A DNA stretch of 64,000 nt from Cynocephalus volans. Taxonomy: Eukaryota > Chordata > Mammalia > Dermoptera > Cynocephalidae. Of the stretch, positions 56,943 to 64,000 are shown one piece after another (the stretch's first letter is position 1; every line of letters begins with the position of its first letter). The notes beneath the pieces were generated by a model. The model saw only the letters and a program-made list of their open reading frames with translations, did not search any database and had not been told where the DNA came from. The position numbers and the translations under genes were made by a program. The stretch lies in assembly GCF_027409185.1 (NCBI RefSeq), contig NC_084469.1, positions 99,325,835 through 99,389,834 on the forward strand, read 5' to 3'.

Positions 56943-57812
56943 TCAGAGGGGGCCCTGGCCACCGTTCCGGCCTTGGGGAACCCTGCCTGAGGCTCGGGAC
57001 TTGACACGTAGTTTGTGGGGCAGGGAAGGCTGGTCCAGACCTTCAGGACTCTTCCCTGGGACAGGGAAGGTCACCCCGGAGGGAAGCCCCATGGAGTCAG
57101 CAGTGGGTGTCAGCAACCCATCTGAGGGCCCTGAAGCCCCGTGTCCTAGGGACATGGGTGGCCACAGCCCCCGGCAGGGCCTGAGCTCCGGTCTGGGCCC
57201 CGTATGCCCATCCAAGAGGTGACAGTTAAAGAGAGCAGCTGGGAGAGCAGCCTGCAAGACTGTATCAATTCTGTTGGGGGTAGGGGGTGCACACTCCTGT
57301 GGGGACCTGGGGGAAGTGGCCAGTCCAGTCCTTCTGTGAGCCACCAGGCAGCTCCAGCATCCCAGAAACCCCGTGTCCAGGGAGCACGGCCTTAAGAGGC
57401 AGCCATGAGAGTCAGGCAGCGACAAGAGTGGTTCAGCCCCAGGGTGGCGGTCCCCAGTCCAGGGGGAATCCCATAGCAGGGCCTGCAGTGGCAAGGTCCA
57501 AGGGCCACCAACAGGGGGCAGGAGGCCAAAGTGCAGCTTGAGCTCCCGCAGCTCAGCCCTGAGCAGGGTGTTCTCCTGAAGCAGAGCAGCCAGCCTGCCC
57601 TCGGTGGCCACGTCGTGGAGACGTCGCTTTTCCCGGGATCTCTTGGCTGATTCGTTGTTCTTTTTCCGCTTCTCCCAGTAAACTGTGTCCTTCTTGTCTT
57701 CTGGCATGAACTCCCGCCGCCGACGCACCACTGGGCCCCTGCCCTGAGCGTGCCGCAGGGTCTTGCCGCGATACTGAGATATGTCCGGCAGGCCCAAGAG
57801 TCCCATGTCCAT
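56943..57812 (-). CDS. NFILZ: NFIL3-like bZIP transcription factor (NFILZ)
   Basis: This is a nuclear DNA-binding protein of the NFIL3/E4BP4 group, likely a repressor by analogy with NFIL3 (inference). The single coding exon has 289 residues. Residues about 32-100 hold the family signature: REFMPEDKKDTVYWEKRKKN, then the basic region NNESAKRSREKRRLHD (52-67), then a leucine zipper ending ELRELKLHFGLL. NFIL3 itself has [20 protein letters not shown] at this place. The C-terminal 190 residues are Pro/Leu-rich and unlike anything I know; NFIL3 has 462 residues, so this is a short paralog. The ATG at 57812 lies 19 bp after a good acceptor (TTCTCTTCCCCAG, minus strand), implying a non-coding 5' exon further up. 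Human NFILZ is also on 19p13.2 near ADAMTS10 and ACTL9, which supports the name. Confidence 0.9.
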   Translation of the reverse strand: MDMGLLGLPDISQYRGKTLRHAQGRGPVVRRRREFMPEDKKDTVYWEKRKKNNESAKRSREKRRLHDVATEGRLAALLQENTLLRAELRELKLHFGLLPPVGGPWTLPLQALLWDSPWTGDRHPGAEPLLSLPDSHGCLLRPCSLDTGFLGCWSCLVAHRRTGLATSPRSPQECAPPTPNRIDTVLQAALPAALFNCHLLDGHTGPRPELRPCRGLWPPMSLGHGASGPSDGLLTPTADSMGLPSGVTFPVPGKSPEGLDQPSLPHKLRVKSRASGRVPQGRNGGQGPL

Positions 57813-57831
57813 GGCTGCCTGGGGGGCCTGG
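57813..57831 (-). promoter_or_regulatory. 5' UTR part and splice acceptor of the NFILZ coding exon
   Basis: The minus strand shows a pyrimidine tract and CCCCAG, then GCCCCCCAGGCAGCC directly before ATG. The upstream non-coding exon was not located. Confidence 0.6.
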
Positions 57832-58384
57832 GGAAGAGAAAAGAGGTCTTAGAAGGGTGGCAGAGGGTTGACCAGATGACCCATCCCTCTAATTTATCTT
57901 GTGCTTCCAGCATCACTAATGGAGGAGGAGGATGGAGTTGGAACTGGGTTGGAGAACAGGATGGATACAGAGGGGAATGCAAAGGGGAGGAAGGGGAACT
58001 GGTGGGATAGCTTAATTCCCAATGGAGGAGTGTGTGAGGGCACCAGAGAGAGGCTGCTTGGCTGGGAGAGGCTTCAGAGCAGGCCATAGCCATCATGGAG
58101 AGCTGGCGGGGTGCTGTACCCTCAGGAGGACGCGGGCTCCTTCCAGGGGCATTCCCCTTACCGCTGAGAAGTCAACAGACAAGCCAAGGGCTCAGTTCTA
58201 GCTCAGCTCCAGGGTAGGATTCTTGGAGACCCAGAGGGAGACAGAAGGAAGGCTGCACCTAGAAGGAGAGAGTGTGCGCCCACAAAGTTAAACTGAGCCA
58301 AGCTGGGATCAGAAAATTAGCCACTACTCATCTGAACTGTGCCGAGATTGTACCCCAAGATCTCTTCATTCTGCGGCCAGAATC

Positions 58385-58650
58385 TTGCACCTGCCCATCC
58401 ATCCATTCAACTACCCATCTGTTCATCAGGTAGCCTAATCATCCACCCATTCACTCAGTCATCCATTTGTTCATCCCTCTACCCACCCACCTACCGACTC
58501 ACCATCCATTCACTTATCCATTAATTCACACACCACCTTATTTATCCATCCATCCAGTCTCAAAGATCCATTCATCTCCCCATCCAACTGTACAATCATC
58601 CATCACACCTACCGCTCACCCATCCATCCATCCATCCAACTGAACATTCA
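58385..58650. repeat. (ATCC)n array, degenerate, opposite in sense to the 56-kb TGGA array
   Basis: Repeats of CCATCCATTCA, CCATTCACT and similar; the complement of TGGA-type repeats, well decayed. Confidence 0.85.
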
Positions 58651-58713
58651 GTCATTGAGAGACTCATTTTTAAAAAATAATATTGTGCCTTTACTAGGCA
58701 CTTCGGGACCTTC

Positions 58714-59213
58714 NNNNNNNNNNNNNNNNNNNNNNNNNNNNNNNNNNNNNNNNNNNNNNNNNNNNNNNNNNNNNNNNNNNNNNNNNNNNNNNNNNNNNNN
58801 NNNNNNNNNNNNNNNNNNNNNNNNNNNNNNNNNNNNNNNNNNNNNNNNNNNNNNNNNNNNNNNNNNNNNNNNNNNNNNNNNNNNNNNNNNNNNNNNNNNN
58901 NNNNNNNNNNNNNNNNNNNNNNNNNNNNNNNNNNNNNNNNNNNNNNNNNNNNNNNNNNNNNNNNNNNNNNNNNNNNNNNNNNNNNNNNNNNNNNNNNNNN
59001 NNNNNNNNNNNNNNNNNNNNNNNNNNNNNNNNNNNNNNNNNNNNNNNNNNNNNNNNNNNNNNNNNNNNNNNNNNNNNNNNNNNNNNNNNNNNNNNNNNNN
59101 NNNNNNNNNNNNNNNNNNNNNNNNNNNNNNNNNNNNNNNNNNNNNNNNNNNNNNNNNNNNNNNNNNNNNNNNNNNNNNNNNNNNNNNNNNNNNNNNNNNN
59201 NNNNNNNNNNNNN
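58714..59213. other. Assembly gap (500 N)
   Basis: Exactly 500 Ns, a placeholder length. Frames spanning it are meaningless. Confidence 1.
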
Positions 59214-59475
59214 TAAAACACTGCTAAGTGCCTCCCCCCCCCCCCAGCCAACTCTCTGGACTGCCTTTCCACTAAGGACTCCCCTCGAATGGCCTACCTC
59301 AGGGCCCCCTTGGCTTGATTGGTGCTAACGGCCCCCTTCTGCTAAGAGCCTGCCAGGCCTGCCCCAAGTGCTTCCTTGGCCTGCCCCAGCATTAAGGGGC
59401 CCCCTGACTGGCCTGCCCAAGGGACCAATTCTACTGGTCTTCCCCTATGGGTCCCAGAGGCTGGACTACTGGTGA
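59214..59475. repeat. Degenerate GC-rich tandem repeat at the gap edge
   Basis: 'gcctgccccaagtgcttcct', 'ggcctgccccagcattaagg', 'gactggcctgcccaaggga' and 'tggcctacctcagggccccc' are variants of one unit of roughly 45-50 bp. 'tactaggcacttcgggacct' just left of the gap may be another unit. Confidence 0.5.
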
Positions 59476-59479
59476 GGGC

Positions 59480-60955
59480 ACCCTGCTGCTTTCTTTCTTT
59501 CTTTCTTTTTTCTTCTTGTTTTCTTACATATTTATTTTTGGCTTTTCTTTTATGTTTATTTTTTTTTCTTTTTCTCTCTTTTAGTATTTTTCCTGTTTTT
59601 ATTTTTTTTGGTGTTGTTTGTTGTTTTGCATTTTTTGATTTTTGTATATTTCTGTACATTTTTGTACAGTTTTTAGGGGGTTTCTTCTTTTGGATTTTTA
59701 TTTATTTATTTATTTATTGTTAGGGTTTTCTTCTATGTGGATTTTTTTTTGCTGGGTTTTCTTTTTGTGGGAGTTTACTTCTTGGGGAGTTTTTGGTTTT
59801 CTTCTTTTGGGGTGTTTTCTTTTTGGGGGTTCTCTTTTGGAGTTTTCCTTTTGTTGTGGTTTTCCTCTTTGGGGGTTTCTTCTTTTGGGCGTTTTGGGGG
59901 GTTTTCTTGTTTTCCTGGGGGGTTTTCTTCTTTCTATTGGAGTTTTTTCTATTTGGGTGTTTTTTTCTTTTATGGGGTTTTTCTTTTTGCTAGGGTTTCC
60001 TTCTTTGGGGGTTCTCTTTCTGGGGTGCATGGTTTCTTCTTTTTGTTGAGGTTTTCTTCTTTTCTGGAAGTTTTTCTTCTTTTCAGAGGTTTTTCTTCTT
60101 TGTAGAGACTTTTCTTTTTTGTGGGGGGTGTTTCTTCTTTTTGTTAGTGTTTTGTTCTTTTCATTGGGATTTTCTTCTTTGGGGGCTTCCTATTGCTGGC
60201 ACTTTCTTCTTTTTACTGGGGTTTTTCTTCTTGTGGGATTCTTCTTTTATTGTGGGTTTTTTTTCGCTTTGTTGCTGTTTTCTTCTTTTGGGGGTGTTTC
60301 TACTTTTCCAGTTTTCTTTTGGACGGTTTCTTTTCTGAGAGGTTATCTTCTTATCAGTGGGGTTTTATTTTTGTTGGGGTTTCCTTCATGTGGGGTGGTT
60401 TCTGCTTTTTGTTGGGGTTTTCTTATTTTGGGGGGATTTTTCTTCCTTCTGTTGGGGTTCTCTTCTTTTTGTTGCGGTTGTCTTCTTTTGGGTTTTGTTT
60501 TTTTCTTCTTTTGGGCAGTTTTTCTTTATGTTTGGGTTTTATTCTTTTTGTAAAGCTTTTCTTCCTTTTTGGGGGGTGTTTTCTTCCGTGTGTTTTTTTT
60601 CTGGGTTGTGTGTTTTCTTCTTTTTGGTGTTTTCTGGGTGTCTTCTTTCGAGTATTTTCTGCATGTCATCTTCTTTTGGGTGTCCTCTTCTTTTCGGTGT
60701 TTTCTCGGTGTTTTCTTCTTTTGGGGGTTTTCTGGGTGCTATCATCTTTAGGATGTTCTCCGGGTGTTGTCTTTCTTTGGGTGTTCTCTGGATGTTGTCT
60801 TCTTTTGAGTATTTTCAGGGTGTTGTCTTCTTCTTTTCGGTGTTTTCTGGGTGCTGTCTTCTTTTTTTGTTTTTTTCCTTTTCTTTTTAAAGTTTTTTTT
60901 CATTTTTTCCTTTTTTTGTTTTTTTTTTGATTTTTTTTTTTTTTAAAGAACAGGG
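59480..60955. repeat. T/G-rich tract with TTTTGGGG-like motifs (about 1.5 kb)
   Basis: The plus strand is almost free of A. 59480-59720 is T-rich. 59720-60560 is a loose alternation of G-runs (4-7) with TTTTCTTCTTTT spacers of about 12-30 bp. 60560-60860 shows a clearer unit near 28 bp, GTGTTTTCTGGGTGTTGTCT followed by TCTTTTG, in about nine copies. It ends in a poly-T run. Multiple long Phe/Gly/Leu-rich frames result from composition only. Confidence 0.85.
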
Positions 60956-60984
60956 GTCTTAACATGATAAAAGGGTGACTGGGA

Positions 60985-61090
60985 AGGAGTGGCAGGGACA
61001 GGGTGGCAGAGACAGGGTGGCAGGGAAAGGGTGGAAGGAAGAGGGTGGCAGAGACATGGTGGCAAGGACAGGGTAGCAGGAACTGGGAGG
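60985..61090. repeat. Minisatellite, about 15-bp unit (GGTGGCAGGGACAGG)
   Basis: Roughly six to seven variants of GGTGGCAGRGACAGG in tandem, directly after the T/G tract. Confidence 0.8.
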
Positions 61091-61361
61091 GGGCAGAGCC
61101 CTGGGCCCCACATCTCAGATGTCCATGATGTTACTGTCACAATACTTTTCTGCTCGATAAAACAATGGAAAGCAGAGATTGTTGCTGAAGCCTTGGTTCT
61201 CCTGGCATTTCTGTATGTTCTGCGGCAGCTGTGTGGTCAGAAGGAAGAGAGCAACGAATAGTCACAGGACTGCAGTGCATGACTGGGGTCACCTGTCCCC
61301 CAGGCTGGAGCTGCCTCTGTGCTGGCTCTGGAACCCCCCCTCAGAGGCTGGTGCCTGTCTC

Positions 61362-63327
61362 CTAGCCCTTCCTGAATGGGGCAGGGATTCCCATGTCCTT
61401 TAGGTCTCCCAGCTTCTCACGAAGCTGGCCCAACTTCTCAGCCAGCTCCATCTTCACGTGCTGCCCTGAATGCAGTGCACTGGGGACCTCCATGTTCTAA
61501 TTGGTCTGGATGGAGAGAAGCAGTCGGTGGCCACCTGATGCAGCCGGAGACCCACGGCACAGGGAAGGGGCACGGCACAGGCACACAGCGGGCCCTCCCT
61601 GTACCATTTCGTGTGAGGTATCCAGCACCCCATTTTAGAGGTGGGGGAACAAAGGCCCAGGGGGTGAGTGCGGAGGACACGCAGGCAGAATGGGTGACAT
61701 GCCAGCCCAATGACGCGAGCCTGCAGCTCAGCTTGAAGTGTGCACCTGCCCAGAGCACAGGGGCATAAGCCGTGTAAGGAGTGGCTGCAGGAGGGACAGG
61801 CTGCCACCCTCCTCTCTACCCCACAACCATAAAACCAACCCCCTGGGCTGCAGCCACTCACTTGGTTTGGCAGGAGCTTGGACGTTTCAGCCGTTTTCAC
61901 CTGGACCTGTAAGGCCGCCTTCTCCATTTCAAGGACGCGAATCTTGCCCTTCAGCTGGTCCTGCTGGTACTTGAGGACTTCATAGTTGTTCCTGTGGCCA
62001 GAGGTGGTGGAGAATGTAAAGAACGAGGAAAAGAAAGGACGACTTTTGTCATCAATGCACTGACTTTGCCACAAAACCAGAGGACTATGGCATGGGAAGG
62101 GGACACCTGGACTCTCAAGTGCCTGTCCACAGAGAGGACATGAATTGCCTGAGGCCACACACGAGTCACTGGCACAGCTGGGGCCACAGCTTGGCTCTGC
62201 ACGTGTCCAAACCTGTGCGTCCCCCTCATCGTGATCACCTCTACCCTCCCACCTCCCACCACAACACCCATGCTGAGGCCCCCCCAGACCTGCCACCCAC
62301 CGTCCCCCTCCTACTTGTTGTCCTCCAGCTGAAGGAAGAGGGCGTCTCGCTCGCTCTTGAGGTTGCGGTAGGACTGCAAATACAGAAAGGCAAAGTCAGG
62401 ATTCGGCAGGGAGAAGATGGAGTCGGGGCACATGAACACTGACACCTACAGCAACCGTTCAGCGGTGACCTTTCCTCCCCCTGAATCACACTTGACACCT
62501 TTTTCAAGGCATTTCCAAGCCCACGTTCTCAGTTGCTTTTCCTAAGACCTCAGTAAGGGTGGAAGAGGCAGGGAAAGAGATCTGATTGACAGCTGGCCGA
62601 CGGAGGCCCAGGGATAGCCTGTCACGTTGCCATTGTTAGGACTGTCATCACCATGGTCTGACTCTGTATTGCGTGCGGCACCAGGCACCGTGCTAACAAT
62701 CCATCGAATCCTCACAACCACCACAGGAGGGAGTTACTATCGTTAGCTCCATTTTGTAGATGAAATGCAAGGTATTAGAGGTTAAGTGCTAAGATCACGT
62801 ACAGCTGGGATGTGAACATCCAGGTCCATCTAATTCTCTAAGCCCATTTTCCCCCCTGGGGGTGGAGGGGCAAGCGTGAGGGCAGGTGGCGGGACTCACC
62901 CTCTCGGCGTCCTCCTGCCGTGTGGAGAAGGCGGTCAGACTCCCCTGCAGCTGTTGGATCTCATTTTCCCGGGAGTCCAGGCAGGTCCGCAGATGTTGAC
63001 ATTCTCCTGGAATGACAGAGGTCAAGATGGAACCCAAAGGACTCCCCTGAAGGCCTGTCAAGGCACCAGGTTGAGGGAGGAAGGCTGCCCAGATCCACAC
63101 CTGCTTTCTGCCGGGCTTCCTGACGAGCATCGGCCAGGGCTCTCTCCATCTCTTCCTTTTCGGACTTTAAGATGGCATTGGTCCGAATCTGAGCCTTTGG
63201 GAGAAAAGCCAAACAGGTGGTGAGAGAGGGACAGGGAGGTTCTCTAGGGCACATGAGGGATGCCATAGAGTCCACTCACCTGCAGTTGTTCCCACAGGGA
63301 GTCCAGCTGCTGACACGGACTCTCCTT
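61362..63327 (-). CDS. Unidentified coiled-coil protein, last six coding exons
   Basis: Reading the minus strand, exons are 63280-63327, 63101-63194, 62900-63006, 62315-62373, 61862-61991 and 61362-61496 (ending TAG). Each has AG and GT at its borders, and phases chain without a break (0, 1, 0, 2, 0), giving 190 codons. The product is Glu/Lys/Gln/Leu-rich and coiled-coil throughout: [96 protein letters not shown] and [20 protein letters not shown]. It has no signal peptide or membrane span in this part, so it is probably cytosolic or cytoskeletal (inference). The 5' exons lie beyond 63330 and perhaps outside the window. I do not recognise the family. The last exon's acceptor (AATTAG) is the least certain boundary. 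Confidence 0.68.
62680..62815 (-). repeat. MIR SINE, antisense
   Basis: 'gcaccaggcaccgtgctaac', 'tccattttgtagatgaaatg' and 'agaggttaagtgctaagatc'. It lies in an intron of the coiled-coil gene. Confidence 0.8.
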
Positions 63328-64000
63328 CTGTAGGAAGAGGAAAGAAACATCTCTTACCAGGGAGGCAGAGATGGAACAGCAAGGGACGAGCCCCAGGAAT
63401 GCCACAAATGGCCCAGGACAGGCCCACCAGGGAGACCAGATCCTCGGGGACCCCGTGGTGCTGAGGGTGGGGTGCAGGGGGGAGCCTTCTCCAGGTTGGG
63501 AGTGGGCAGGACGAGCCTGTGGCCTCTCCATCTCAGTCTGTCCCCAAACCCATCAGACATGGAAGGAGCGAACAAAGAAATCATGTCCCTCTTTCCACTT
63601 CATCCAGTTTCCTGGTGCCAGATTTTCCATGTGGAGAGTCACGGGAAGGTGACTGAGGTTGTCCCCTCAGGTTCATTCCCCAGACTGGGAAGTGGTGGGG
63701 CCAGGAATGGATTTTCAAGGGAAAGCTCTCAGACCCTATGGGGACGCAAATGGACAAACTGTCCTTGAACTCCCAAGGAAAGAGAATTGGGGTCTTTGTT
63801 GGATTCAGAGCTGAACATCTGAATCCTGATTCTCTTTCCATGACAACCACAGAAACCTCTAGAAATGGAGGCTGAGAAAGGAAAGACTACCCTTCTCCCA
63901 GCTTGTGATTCACAAGGGTGCATGGATTCACCACGAACCACACACTAAGGACAGGGACTGATCTTAATAGCAGGGATCCAGGAATGAAAAGGACAGGCAA
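63328..64000. other. Probable intron/5' part of the coiled-coil gene, no exon assigned
   Basis: Several AG/GT pairs could bound small exons on the minus strand (for example near 63430-63470), but none extends the coiled coil convincingly. No repeat recognised. Confidence 0.35.

Noticed and set aside
60560-60860. Interstitial telomere
   Set aside because: Vertebrate telomeres are TTAGGG; the motifs here are loose TTTTGGGG and CTGGGTG variants, so only a superficial likeness.
59642-60930. Several Phe/Gly/Leu-rich frames up to 245 codons that look like membrane proteins
   Set aside because: Composition effect of an A-free T/G tract (stops need A); no conserved domain and several frames open at once.

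Overview
The window is mammalian nuclear DNA: mostly intergenic and intronic, full of decayed L1, L2, MIR, MaLR/ERVL LTRs and hAT/Tigger fossils, with a few compact genes. The best lineage clue is a set of young tRNA-derived SINEs with intact target-site duplications. Some are monomers beginning GGCTGGCCGGTTAGCTCAG, others are dimers of related units joined by a 'gggatggccgg' linker. This matches the tRNA-Ile-derived CYN SINEs that I know only from colugos (Dermoptera), so Galeopterus or a close relative is the likely source. No bacterial features are present. Part of the unique-gene order (OR2Z1, ACTL9, with NFILZ nearby) corresponds to human chromosome 19p13.2. | Layout. 0.2-10.5 kb (+): the last four coding exons of a type-2 vomeronasal receptor (V2R), all open, with canonical splice sites, exon sizes and phases; its introns are full of L1 debris. 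11.2-13.9 kb: an antisense L1 carrying a 434-bp solo LTR with a 6-bp target duplication. 14.7-15.6 kb (-): intact olfactory receptor OR2Z1. 16-36 kb: gene-free, holding a MaLR provirus with both LTRs, SINEs, an RPL31 retrocopy, a MER20, a Tigger derivative, and large CA, TC and TGGA arrays. 37.2-38.4 kb (+): intact single-exon testis actin ACTL9, followed by about 1.2 kb of C-rich degenerate tandem repeat. 39.7-56 kb: gene-free, with LTRs, L1/L2/MIR, SINEs and a short retrocopy of an unknown transcript. 56.9-57.8 kb (-): NFILZ, an NFIL3-like bZIP factor. 58.7-59.2 kb: a 500-N gap inside a tandem repeat. 59.5-60.9 kb: an unusual G/T-rich tract rich in TTTTGGGG-like motifs. 61.4-63.3 kb (-): at least six phase-compatible exons of a small coiled-coil protein I cannot name. 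| The genes do not form a pathway. They are a chemosensory pair (V2R, OR2Z1), a spermatid-specific actin-related protein, a transcription factor and a coiled-coil protein that happen to be neighbours. The most interesting points are the apparently intact V2R in a close relative of primates (where V2Rs are largely lost), the unnamed coiled-coil gene, and the G/T tract beside the gap.
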